From positions 1-13,251 of the forward strand of contig JBGTIS010000312.1 of NCBI GenBank assembly GCA_041745535.1: 13,251 nucleotides of DNA, in the 5' to 3' direction. Under the pieces are notes generated by a model. It was not told the origin of the DNA. It saw nothing but the letters and a program-made list of their open reading frames with translations, and did not search any database. The stretch comes from JBGTIS01 sp041745535 (GTDB taxonomy: Bacteria > Bacteroidota > Bacteroidia > Cytophagales > Cyclobacteriaceae). Positions 5,925-13,251 of this stretch are shown here, piece after piece; positions within the stretch are counted from its first letter, which is position 1, and the number at the start of each line of letters is the position of its first letter. The position numbers and the translations under genes are program-made.

Positions 5925-6051
5925 TTTTCGGTGAAAAACACCAAACACTGAAATAGACAATGAACCTGTTGGCGTGTGCGTCACACTTGGACCTACCTTG
6001 ATTCAGGCTGCTGGCCTATTCATCGAATGTGTTTTTCAATTTTACCGAAAA
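5925..6051. repeat. Long imperfect inverted repeat in the 5901-6207 gap
   Basis: The arm TTTTCGGTGAAAAACAC (5925-5941) pairs with 6029-6051 over 17 bp with a 6-nt bulge. The 87-nt loop contains a small dyad, GTGTGCGTCACAC (5974-5986). It lies just after the glycosyltransferase and could be a 3'-end structure or a decayed small element. The rest of the gap to 6207 shows no gene and no convincing TAnnTTTG box. Confidence 0.45.
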
Positions 6052-6207
6052 CACCTATATTGAACTTACTTAATGATTGTATACATTTATATACCTAAAG
6101 CCCGAGGCTGTTGAAATAGTAAAGGCAAGGCATAAGCCCCGCTCAATTAGAAAACCGGCTCATCCATCAATCAGGTAGTAATCCATCATCAACCTACAAT
6201 AAAAAAT

Positions 6208-9200
6208 ATGAAACCTATTTCAATAACCCTGATAATAATGGCTTTGCTGTTTTTTTCCTTTAATATCCATGCACAGCAGCAAAAACCTGATTCATTATTG
6301 CAGGGCTTTATGGCGCCACCCAACGCTGCCAAACCACGGGTCTGGTGGCATTGGATGAATGGCAATATCACCAAAGCCGGCGTACGGAAAGACCTGGAAT
6401 GGATGCGCCGCACAGGTATCGGTGGCTTTCAGAATTTCGACGCGGCGCTGGCTACCCCGCAAATCGTAACCGATCGATTAACTTTTATGACACCTGCCTG
6501 GAAAGATGCTTTTCTGTTTACCACACAGCTTGCCGACTCGTTGCAGCTGGAAATGGCCATCGCAGGTTCACCCGGCTGGAGCGAAAGTGGTGGCCCCTGG
6601 GTAAAGCCGGAAGAGGGTATGAAAAAAATTGTCTGGAGCGAAACACTGGTAACTGGGGGTAAGTCCTTTACAGGAAAACTTCCCAAACCGCCCGCGGTAA
6701 CCGGCCCCATTCAGAATTTACCCTTAAAAGAGGCCTTCGGATTAGGAGGGCATTCTGCTGTAAAAATTCCGGAATATTATCAGGATGTGGCAGTGATCGC
6801 TTACAAATTGCCTGCTTCGGATATTTCCCTTGAAAAATTAAATCCTACCATCACTTCCAGCAGCGGCGATTTTAATCTCGCTCAGCTAACCGACGGTGAT
6901 TTGGCTACCACCAACCTGTTGCCGGCCGATTCCGCGGAAGGCTATGCCTGGATTCAGTTCGCGTTTGCACAACCGCAAACCGTAAAAGCAGTTACCATGG
7001 TAGGTGGCGGCGATAAAGGTCCTTTTGGTTTGTATGGTGAATTTAAAGATACCCGCAGCCTGGAGGTAAGTAACGATGGTGAAAACTTTCACCACGTATG
7101 TTTTATACCTGCCGGGAACCTGGTGCGGCAAACCATTACCATACCGGTAACTACAGCCAAGTTTTTCAGGGTTACTGTTAAAAACCCTCCGATCCCTTTT
7201 AGTTTTGGTTCCCTGCTGGGTGGTGGTGGAGAAGGCCCTAAACCGCCTGAGGGAACCGATATCGCTGAACTCGTTTTGCATACGGCTACCCGCATCAACA
7301 GGTTTGAGGAAAAAGTGGCTTTTGCCCCCGCTGCCGACCTGTATGCGCATCCAACACCCGCATCTGATGATGTTATTGCTGAAACCGATGTAATTGATAT
7401 CACCGATCAGGTGAATGCGGATGGTACATTAAACTGGACACCGCCGGCAGGCAACTGGAATATAGTACGGTTCGGGTACTCCTTGCTCGGCATCACCAAC
7501 CACCCCGCCACTGCGGAAGCTACCGGCCTGGAGGTGGATAAGCTGGATCCGACTGCTGTAAAAAATTATTTTGAAAACTACCTGGATCAGTACAAAGTCG
7601 CTACTGGGGGTTTGATGGGCAAACAGGGTGGGCTGCAATACATGGTAACCGATAGCTGGGAAGCGGGTGCGCAGAACTGGACCCAAAATATGAGGCAGGA
7701 ATTTGAAAAGCGCCGCGGATATAACATGCTTCCCTGGATGCCGGTATTAACCGGACATATCGTTAAAAGCGCAGAAGCAAGCGAACAGTTTCTGTGGGAT
7801 TTCAGAAAAACATTAAGTGAACTGGTAGTAGAAAATCATTACGATCAGTTAACCACCATTTTAGAGGAATATGGCATGAAACGTTATACCGAATCGCATG
7901 AAAGCGGCCGGGCTTTAATTGCGGATGGCATGGAGGTCAAGCGCAAAGCTGCTGTGCCCATGTCGGCGATGTGGGTACCCAATCCATTAAGTGGAACAGG
8001 TACTACGGGTTATGAAGCCGATATTCGTGAGTCTGCCTCGGTAGCGCATATTTATGGTCAGAACCTGGTAGGCGCGGAATCACTCACCGCTTTCGGCATA
8101 GGCGGTAACGCCTGGTCTTATTCACCCGAAAATTTAAAACCTACCGCCGACCTTGAACTGGCCAGCGGGCTTAACCGGTTTGTGATCCATACCTCTGTGC
8201 ATCAGCCCACAGATGACAAAGTTCCGGGTCTTGGCCTTGGTCCGTTTGGTCAGTGGTTTAACCGCCACGAAACCTGGGCGGAAAACGCGAAACCATGGAC
8301 TACCTATCTGGCTCGCAGTTGCTATCTGTTGCAGCAGGGAAAGTTTGTGGCTGATGTGGTGTATTACTATGGAGAAGACAATAACATCACCGGCCTGTTT
8401 GGAAAAAAACTGCCGGATATTCCGCAAGGTTATAATTATGATTTTATAAATGCAGACGCGCTGATCAATTTATTGTCGGTAGAGGAAGGTAAGCTCGTTA
8501 CGCCCAGTGGCATGCGTTACCAATTGCTCGTGCTTGATAGCAACGCGAGAAAAATGACGCTGCCTGTATTGCGCAAAATAAGAAACCTGATAAAGGCAGG
8601 AGCCACCATCAGTGGCGTGGAACCCGAAAGTTCACCAAGCCTGAGCGATGATGAAACAGAATTTAAGACTTTAGCAAATGAAATATGGGGTTCAGGAAAC
8701 GCGAATGTATTCACCGGTAAAAACCTGGATGAGGTACTTGCTTCCCTGCACATCGAACCTGATTTTACCTATAACAAACCGCGGGAAAATACCGAACTGT
8801 TGTATGTGCACCGACAGTTACCTGACCGTGATATGTATTGGGTGAATAACCGAAACGACAGGGTTGAATCTGTAGAAGCCACCTTTCGGGTGGATGGTAA
8901 AGTGCCTGAGATCTGGCATCCGGAAACAGGAGAAACAGACCCTGCTGCTTATACCATCGCCAATGGAGTTACCAAAGTCAGTCTTCACCTACAGCCATAC
9001 GACGCCGTGTTTGTTATATTCAAAGATAAAGCACCGACCGCTGCTAACAACTTACCAGATGTTACAGAAAAAAACCTGACCACCCTTACCGGAGAATGGA
9101 TTTTAAATTTTGAACCTGATGGTGGCGCACCTGCTTCCATTACCACAAACGCACTCCAATCATGGACAGAAAATGCTGATCCCGGGATCAAGTATTTTTC

Positions 9201-9564
9201 AGGAACGGGCACCTATTCAAAAACAATCAACGCGCCTGCTGAATGGTTTGACGCGGATGCCGCATTGTGGATAGAGCTGGGCGAGGTAAAAAACATTGCC
9301 GAAGTGAGTGTGAATGGTAAATCGTTGGGAATTGTCTGGAAAAAGCCATTCCGTGTAGCGGTTACCAGCGCATTGAAACAGGGTGTAAACCAACTGGAAA
9401 TAAAAGTCGCCAATTTGTGGGTTAACCGTTTAATTGGCGATGAACAGCCGGGTGTTACCAATAAAATTACTTATACCACCATGCCCTTTTATAAAGCTGA
9501 TTCGCCTTTGCTGCCTTCGGGATTATTGGGTCCTGTTCAGGTTATTTCAGTTACCAGAAAGTAG
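6208..9564 (+). CDS. Secreted GH106-type glycoside hydrolase (alpha-L-rhamnosidase-like)
   Basis: The protein has 1118 residues. A Sec signal peptide (cleavage after HA, near residue 22) predicts export. The mature N-terminus, with MAPPNAAKPRVWWHWMNGNI and then DLEWMRRTGIGGFQNFDAA, is characteristic of the large Bacteroidota GH106-like hydrolases with a barrel fold. Residues about 229-325 (DGDLATT to FFRVTVKNP) resemble an F5/8C-like carbohydrate-binding insert. Acidic candidates for catalysis or calcium binding lie at D482/E485 (TDSWEAG) and E562/E565 (TESHESG); I cannot assign them firmly. Residues from about 950, including WIELGEVKNIAEVSVNGKSLG at about 1021-1041 and NQLEIKVANLWVNRLIG, form a GH2-like jelly-roll domain. 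Family enzymes release L-rhamnose from pectic or similar glycans; other specificities occur. Full length, with no frame problem. No SusC/SusD genes or regulator adjoin it, so the substrate is not indicated by context. Confidence 0.85.
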   Translation: MKPISITLIIMALLFFSFNIHAQQQKPDSLLQGFMAPPNAAKPRVWWHWMNGNITKAGVRKDLEWMRRTGIGGFQNFDAALATPQIVTDRLTFMTPAWKDAFLFTTQLADSLQLEMAIAGSPGWSESGGPWVKPEEGMKKIVWSETLVTGGKSFTGKLPKPPAVTGPIQNLPLKEAFGLGGHSAVKIPEYYQDVAVIAYKLPASDISLEKLNPTITSSSGDFNLAQLTDGDLATTNLLPADSAEGYAWIQFAFAQPQTVKAVTMVGGGDKGPFGLYGEFKDTRSLEVSNDGENFHHVCFIPAGNLVRQTITIPVTTAKFFRVTVKNPPIPFSFGSLLGGGGEGPKPPEGTDIAELVLHTATRINRFEEKVAFAPAADLYAHPTPASDDVIAETDVIDITDQVNADGTLNWTPPAGNWNIVRFGYSLLGITNHPATAEATGLEVDKLDPTAVKNYFENYLDQYKVATGGLMGKQGGLQYMVTDSWEAGAQNWTQNMRQEFEKRRGYNMLPWMPVLTGHIVKSAEASEQFLWDFRKTLSELVVENHYDQLTTILEEYGMKRYTESHESGRALIADGMEVKRKAAVPMSAMWVPNPLSGTGTTGYEADIRESASVAHIYGQNLVGAESLTAFGIGGNAWSYSPENLKPTADLELASGLNRFVIHTSVHQPTDDKVPGLGLGPFGQWFNRHETWAENAKPWTTYLARSCYLLQQGKFVADVVYYYGEDNNITGLFGKKLPDIPQGYNYDFINADALINLLSVEEGKLVTPSGMRYQLLVLDSNARKMTLPVLRKIRNLIKAGATISGVEPESSPSLSDDETEFKTLANEIWGSGNANVFTGKNLDEVLASLHIEPDFTYNKPRENTELLYVHRQLPDRDMYWVNNRNDRVESVEATFRVDGKVPEIWHPETGETDPAAYTIANGVTKVSLHLQPYDAVFVIFKDKAPTAANNLPDVTEKNLTTLTGEWILNFEPDGGAPASITTNALQSWTENADPGIKYFSGTGTYSKTINAPAEWFDADAALWIELGEVKNIAEVSVNGKSLGIVWKKPFRVAVTSALKQGVNQLEIKVANLWVNRLIGDEQPGVTNKITYTTMPFYKADSPLLPSGLLGPVQVISVTRK

Positions 9565-9606
9565 GGAGGTACCAGATCGCGGAAGCCTGGATGGGGCATA
9601 GCCTCT

Positions 9607-9649
9607 ACAGTAATAAAAAAGGTATAGGATGGGCACTGGCCTTAGTGAG
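9607..9649 (+). repeat. Dispersed repeat C, copy 2
   Basis: It is the partner of 2509-2551, about 77 percent identical without gaps, starting 43 bp after the glycosidase stop. The rest of the 9565-9790 gap shows no gene, clear terminator or TAnnTTTG box. Confidence 0.5.
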
Positions 9650-9790
9650 ATGAACCAGAACTTTTAGAGGCCCAAAGTCAGAGGCTTTTTGCACGAAAAT
9701 TGATAATTAAACAATTAAAAAAATACCGCGAATGTACAGATGGAAAAGGTTGACAAATGGTAACCATACAACCAGTATTGCCCATAGCAT

Positions 9791-12091
9791 ATGATCGGTA
9801 AAAAGGTATTACTGGTTATATTTGCTTTTGCATTGGCAACTTGTAGTGAAGATGAAATTCCCCGCAGGCCGTACCCACAGGTACTTACATTAGCAGTAAA
9901 TAATATCTCGGATGCCGGAGCGACATTTAATGCTGAAATCAAACAGGCTGGGAACCACGAAATAATTGAGCATGGTTTTGTGTGGAGTGAACTGGAAAAT
10001 CCCACCCTCGAGACTTCTGAAAAAAGAATCGTATTGGAGAAAGTACAAAAAGGTGTATTCTCTGCTGAAATTTCTACCACGCTGAAAGCAGGTGTGAATT
10101 ACTTCGTCAGAGCCTATGCGAAAACCAGCGAATATTTAGTATATGGCAAACAGGTGTTTTTTATCAGTTTAGGAAGCAAAGCACCTACCATCCATGCATT
10201 CCATCCTCTTTCAGGAACCGTTGGTGATACAGTGACTATTTCAGGAAAGGAATTCAGTTTTGACAAAAACCAAAATATAGTAACTTTTGATTCCCTACTT
10301 GCCGACGTAATTGATGCCAGTGACACCTTGTTACAGGTTAGGGTACCCGCCAGTTTAAGCAACGAATTATCTATGGTTGGGGTAAGCATTTTGAATAATA
10401 AGCGGTTCAGCAATCAGCCTTTTGCATTAACAACACCTACCATTACTTCTTTTAATCCGGAAGAAGGTATGGATTTGACAGCGGTGACCATTCAGGGAAC
10501 AGGCTTCAGTTACTTACTTGAAAAAAATATAGTCAGTTTTGGTGATAAAAGAGCCACTGTACTGGAAGCCAATAAAAATCTGTTGAAGGTAAGCGCGCCA
10601 TCGGGAATCAGCACCAAAGAAGTGAAAATCAAGGTTGAAGTAGCAGAAAAGCAAGCAATATCTGACTCATATTTCAGATTATCACCTCCTCTTATTACCG
10701 ATTTTTACCCTAAGGAAGCCTCCCTTAGAGCACGCATTACCATTGAAGGGCAAAATTTCAGAATGATGAGCGGTGCCAACACCGTTTATTTTGATGCTAT
10801 ACAGGCCCTGGTAACTAGAATAATCAGTAATTCAGTTCTGGAGGTTGAAGTGCCTTTAGGGGTTTCGGAAAAAGGCACTAAAATAAAGGTAGTAACCGCT
10901 GAACAATCGGCCGTGTCGGAAGATTATTTCACTTTATTATTACCTGAAGTTGCCGCCATCAGTCCCCTGAAAGCGAATAAAAATAAAGAGGTGGTGATCA
11001 GTGGCACTAACTTTAGCCCCATAGGAGGCGACAATCTGGTTCTGTTCAATGGCATTGAAGCTTCCATTTTATACCAATCGAAAGAAACCATTACAGTGCT
11101 TGTTCCGGAAGGTATTCATCAGGCTGATGTTGAAATCAATATAAGTACCGGTGGGCACCCAACCACCCCGATAAATTTTGAATATGTGGGAGGCAACTGG
11201 TCATTAGAAGGTGAAATTTTTACAGATGCCGCAAGAGTAGCTGTTGCCTGCTTCGCCATCGGCACAACGGCCTATATGGGGCTGGGGGGCGTTACCGAAA
11301 AATACAACCAGATGTGGAGTTTTGATATAATTACTGGCACCTGGAAGAAACTGTCTGTATTTCCGGGTATTCCGAGAAATGGTCAAATATCGTTTTCTAT
11401 TAACGGCAAAGGTTATGTGGGTTTGGGGCGAAATAAAGATACCTACCTGAATGATTTTTGGGAATATGATCCTGGTACGGATACCTGGACAGAAATCACC
11501 CCGTTTCCTGGTACAGGCAGGTACGTAGCCTCCTGTTTTGTGGTTGATCAGAAAGGATATGTAGGTTTGGGGCAAACCAGGTTTGATACATTCAATGATT
11601 TTTACAGCTACGATCCTGTAACCCGGCAATGGACACAAATCGTAAGTTTTCCAGGTCAGGCACGGAGCGCCGCAGCTTCCTTCGCAATAGGTAATAATGG
11701 ATATATTGGCCTGGGTGGGGCCGCCGGAATCAATTCCAGCGACTACCATATTCTGAGTGATTTCTGGCGGTATTCAACTACTGCCGGTAACTGGGAAAGG
11801 CTGGCTGATTTTCCCGAATCCGGAAGAGTTAATACCAGTGCGTTTTCTATTCATGACAAGGGATATATGGGCATGGGGGAACGGGTGGACGACCACCAAA
11901 TTTCAAGATATGATGACTTTCAGCAATATGATCCTAAATCAGATTCGTGGACTGAGACCGACAGCAATCCTTTTGGTCCGGGAAGCTTTGGTACCATATT
12001 TACCTATTCCGGAAAAGCGTACCTGCTATTTATTCAAAGAACCAATCAATTACCAAGCAGGCAATTTGAAGTTTTTGAACCGATTTATTAA
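9791..12091 (+). CDS. Surface lipoprotein with FnIII-like, four IPT/TIG and kelch-repeat domains
   Basis: The protein has 766 residues. A lipoprotein signal peptide ends in ALATC with Cys18, followed by the charged SEDE, so it is anchored in the outer envelope, possibly surface-exposed. Residues 30-126 look like a fibronectin-III-like domain (AGATFNAEI, HGFVWSE, VNYFVRAYAKT). Four IPT/TIG immunoglobulin-like domains follow, each opening with a strand and P-x-x-G/A pattern: about 131-214 (TVTISGKEF), 215-298 (AVTIQGTGF), 299-382 (RITIEGQNF) and 383-465 (EVVISGTNF). From about 485 there are five clear kelch-like repeats and a degenerate sixth, recurring as GYVGLG, then NDFWEYDP, then TWTE, with a period near 45-55 residues, consistent with a beta-propeller. 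A binding or adhesion role is likely; no catalytic residues are recognisable. The preceding glycosidase is same-strand, 226 bp away, so it could act on a related glycan. Confidence 0.87.
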   Translation: MIGKKVLLVIFAFALATCSEDEIPRRPYPQVLTLAVNNISDAGATFNAEIKQAGNHEIIEHGFVWSELENPTLETSEKRIVLEKVQKGVFSAEISTTLKAGVNYFVRAYAKTSEYLVYGKQVFFISLGSKAPTIHAFHPLSGTVGDTVTISGKEFSFDKNQNIVTFDSLLADVIDASDTLLQVRVPASLSNELSMVGVSILNNKRFSNQPFALTTPTITSFNPEEGMDLTAVTIQGTGFSYLLEKNIVSFGDKRATVLEANKNLLKVSAPSGISTKEVKIKVEVAEKQAISDSYFRLSPPLITDFYPKEASLRARITIEGQNFRMMSGANTVYFDAIQALVTRIISNSVLEVEVPLGVSEKGTKIKVVTAEQSAVSEDYFTLLLPEVAAISPLKANKNKEVVISGTNFSPIGGDNLVLFNGIEASILYQSKETITVLVPEGIHQADVEINISTGGHPTTPINFEYVGGNWSLEGEIFTDAARVAVACFAIGTTAYMGLGGVTEKYNQMWSFDIITGTWKKLSVFPGIPRNGQISFSINGKGYVGLGRNKDTYLNDFWEYDPGTDTWTEITPFPGTGRYVASCFVVDQKGYVGLGQTRFDTFNDFYSYDPVTRQWTQIVSFPGQARSAAASFAIGNNGYIGLGGAAGINSSDYHILSDFWRYSTTAGNWERLADFPESGRVNTSAFSIHDKGYMGMGERVDDHQISRYDDFQQYDPKSDSWTETDSNPFGPGSFGTIFTYSGKAYLLFIQRTNQLPSRQFEVFEPIY

Positions 12092-12275
12092 ATATTTGCT
12101 TTCCCATGGTTGGTATTTTTTCAACTGCACAGCAACCACAAGTTCAGGAAATGCTGGAATGGTTTAGAAAATAGGGTATAAACCAGGAAAAGCGCGGATT
12201 AAACCCTGAAAATTGAAATACTAAAGGAATCTGTTGGCAGGAACATTCCCTTAGCGGTACCATGCATGCTATCCA

Positions 12276-12321
12276 AATGTTTAATATTCAATTATCAAGT
12301 TACAATGAATTATTAAACATT
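12276..12321. repeat. AT-rich hairpin of element D, copy 1
   Basis: AATGTTTAATATTCA (12276-12290) pairs with TGAATTATTAAACATT (12306-12321), 15 bp with one bulged base and a 15-nt loop. About 75 nt further on comes the conserved box CCTCATTTTAAAAAAAATA (12397 onwards), which recurs at about 12932. The stretch 12092-12275 shows no gene, repeat or promoter that I can support. Confidence 0.45.
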
Positions 12322-12396
12322 GAACCTTAAACCTTGTGTATTGAACATTAAAAGTTTTGTAAAATACATTTAACCTTCAAAATAAGCTGCATGAGT

Positions 12397-12450
12397 CCTC
12401 ATTTTAAAAAAAATATGCGACTTGATAAGGACCAGGATGGTATGCGCCTG
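12397..12450 (+). repeat. Element D conserved box, copy 1
   Basis: The segment CCTCATTTTAAAAAAAATA, then TGCGAC, ATAAGGA and GCGCCT, is closely matched around 12932-12983 in the same orientation. Each copy follows an AT-rich hairpin, suggesting a two-part dispersed element. The copies bracket the 43-bp tandem repeat. Confidence 0.5.
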
Positions 12451-12512
12451 TAGAAGTTTATGAGGATAGGGTTGCGGCACGGCTCAAATACTGGTTTGAA
12501 GAACCGTGTAGG

Positions 12513-12650
12513 CTTGCAGAGAGGTCGAAGGCCTGCCATTCAACCATTGTGCAGCCTTGCAGAGAGGTCAAAGGTCTGCCATTCAACCATTGTGCAGCCT
12601 TGCAGAGAGGTCAAAGGTCTGCCATTCAACTACTGTGCAGCCTTGCAGAG
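12513..12650. repeat. 43-bp tandem repeat, three copies plus 9 nt
   Basis: Units run 12513-12555, 12556-12598 and 12599-12641, with a partial fourth at 12642-12650. Each starts CTTGCAGAGAGGTC and ends GTGCAGC, with only a few substitutions between copies. Within a unit GCAGA and TCTGC form a small dyad. A 43-bp period is not a multiple of three, so each unit is read in a different frame and the overlapping open frames here are not evidence of a gene. Confidence 0.9.
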
Positions 12651-12842
12651 CATATGGTCATCAGTGTTCGGTAGTGTACAGTCTTACAGATTGGCTTCAA
12701 TCAGTGTTTGAAGGTACTCTGTCGATAATTTGTCTGAAATAGCTGTTTTATTTTATGCTTTCCAGAAGACAGACGCGGTTACCGTTGGCATTTATTGTGT
12801 TATAGAAATTGAAACAAACTGATCAACACTATTCAGGCATTG

Positions 12843-12919
12843 TCAATGCTCAATTTTCAACAACAAACTAAACCGTGTTTATAGAATTGAGCATTGAATA
12901 TTGAAAATTGAGCCATTGA
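12843..12919. repeat. AT-rich hairpin of element D, copy 2
   Basis: TCAATGCTCAATTTTCAA (12843-12860) pairs with 12901-12919 over 18 bp with one bulge and a 40-nt loop that itself repeats TTGAGCATTGAATATTGAA. The conserved box of element D follows at about 12932. The intervening stretch 12651-12842 shows no gene. Confidence 0.5.
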
Positions 12920-12931
12920 ATTTAACAATAA

Positions 12932-12983
12932 ACCTCATTTTAAAAAAAATACACGACAGCATAAGGATAAGGGCTGGCGCCTC
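12932..12983 (+). repeat. Element D conserved box, copy 2
   Basis: It is the counterpart of 12397-12450: CCTCATTTTAAAAAAAATA is identical, followed by CACGAC, ATAAGGA and GGCGCCT. Shared order and spacing with the preceding AT-rich hairpin support a common origin. Confidence 0.5.
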
Positions 12984-13047
12984 GCGCTAGATTTTTCTGG
13001 TGGAAAACACTAAAAAGGAGAGATAAGTAGTGGAGCAATAGTTTTAG

Positions 13048-13127
13048 GGTATTCTCCCCGGATTAATTCCGGGGTCCCATGAATGGGATGCCGGAATTCG
13101 GCAAAGCCTCATCCGGCAAGGAATACC
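13048..13127. repeat. Compact cloverleaf-like nested palindrome (outer stem plus three hairpins)
   Basis: Outer arms GGTATTC (13048-13054) and GAATACC (13121-13127) pair over 7 bp. Inside are three abutting hairpins: CCCCGGA/TCCGGGG (13056-13062 with 13068-13074), TCCCAT/ATGGGA (13075-13080 with 13083-13088) and TGCCGGA/TCCGGCA (13089-13095 with 13112-13118). Only 1 and 2 unpaired bases separate them from the outer stem. All stems are perfect Watson-Crick. It lies about 60 bp beyond the 3' end of the minus-strand gene. It lacks tRNA consensus bases. It may be a REP-like or small mobile palindromic element, a structured 3' UTR or a terminator-like structure. Confidence 0.65.
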
Positions 13128-13187
13128 TTATTACTTTTGCTTACCTGCTTAGATGAAAATTAGCAAAAAGGAGTAGTAGGGGTGAAA

Positions 13188-13251
13188 TTATTTAATCAAT
13201 ACCTGATCACCTGGTTTTAGGATATGGTATCGGTCTTTCAGCGGTTGGGAG
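13188..13251 (-). CDS. 3' end of a gene with a LysM-like C-terminus
   Basis: On the minus strand the frame is open from the window edge to TAA at 13190-13188 and encodes SQPLKDRYHILKPGDQVLIK. The last residues match the closing strand of LysM domains (I-x-PG-x-x-L-I-K/P), which bind peptidoglycan or related N-acetylglucosamine glycans. Only 20 residues are visible, so domain number, enzyme module and signal peptide are unknown. The gene converges on the TIG/kelch lipoprotein, with about 1.1 kb of repeat-rich DNA between them. Confidence 0.6.
   Translation of the reverse strand, partial: SQPLKDRYHILKPGDQVLIK

Noticed and set aside
6886..7686. Antisense open frames of 85-154 codons inside the glycosidase gene
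   Set aside because: They lie opposite a long, clearly coding frame with domain matches and show no recognisable protein features.
9665..9700. Intrinsic terminator after the glycosidase (AGAGGC copies before a T-run)
   Set aside because: The two AGAGGC copies are direct, not inverted, and no stable stem precedes the T-run.
6208..12091. Polysaccharide utilisation locus
   Set aside because: There is a glycosidase and a surface lipoprotein, but no SusC/SusD-like pair, no sensor or regulator, and the TIG/kelch protein has no SusD/SusE features I can recognise.
12513..12650. CRISPR array
   Set aside because: Units are contiguous and identical throughout, without unique spacers, and no cas genes are present.
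12460..12742. Two overlapping open frames of 61-83 codons over the tandem repeat
   Set aside because: The 43-bp unit is not a multiple of three, so each copy is translated in a different frame; no start signal, domain or codon pattern supports a gene.
13048..13127. tRNA gene
   Set aside because: A 7-bp outer stem and three arms look tRNA-like, but the middle hairpin has a 2-nt loop, no anticodon loop is possible, and the conserved D- and T-loop bases are absent.

Overview
The window looks like a chromosomal stretch from a member of the Bacteroidota. The evidence is AT-rich intergenic DNA, promoter-like TAnnTTTG boxes, weak Shine-Dalgarno signals, two lipoproteins with Bacteroidota-style signal peptides, a GH106-type glycosidase and a TIG-plus-kelch surface lipoprotein. 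I cannot place it below phylum with confidence.

Layout. Positions 1-3540 are a toxin-antitoxin-rich, repeat-rich zone. It holds the 3' end of a minimal nucleotidyltransferase (MNT) gene (1-126), a truncated relic of another MNT gene (220-345), an intact MntA/HepT-like pair (386-1022), a secreted FGE/sulfatase-modifying-factor-like protein (1092-2477), and a second MntA/HepT pair (2801-3450) whose HEPN gene carries a +1 frameshift. Three families of short dispersed repeats (called A, B and C here) sit in the gaps. Positions 3541-5900 carry an ADP-ribose/CDP-alcohol diphosphatase-like metallophosphoesterase lipoprotein, preceded by a perfect 18-bp palindrome, and a GT1/UGT-type glycosyltransferase. 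Positions 6208-9564 encode a large secreted GH106-type glycosidase (alpha-L-rhamnosidase-like). Positions 9791-12091 encode a lipoprotein with an FnIII-like domain, four IPT/TIG domains and five to six kelch-like repeats. Positions 12092-13187 have no convincing gene; they hold a 43-bp tandem repeat, two related AT-rich hairpin elements and a compact 80-nt cloverleaf-like nested palindrome. The window closes with the 3' end of a minus-strand gene with a LysM-like C-terminus (13188-13251).

How the genes work together. The MNT/HEPN genes form translationally coupled antitoxin-toxin pairs of the type in which MntA AMPylates the HEPN RNase; one pair appears intact, one appears broken and one is a relic. 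The secreted or lipid-anchored proteins suggest cell-envelope, carbohydrate and surface functions, but no SusC/SusD pair or regulator is present, so this is not a recognisable polysaccharide utilisation locus. The most notable items are the duplicated and decaying TA modules, the cloverleaf palindrome and the palindromic operator candidate. No clear, wholly new multi-gene system is visible.
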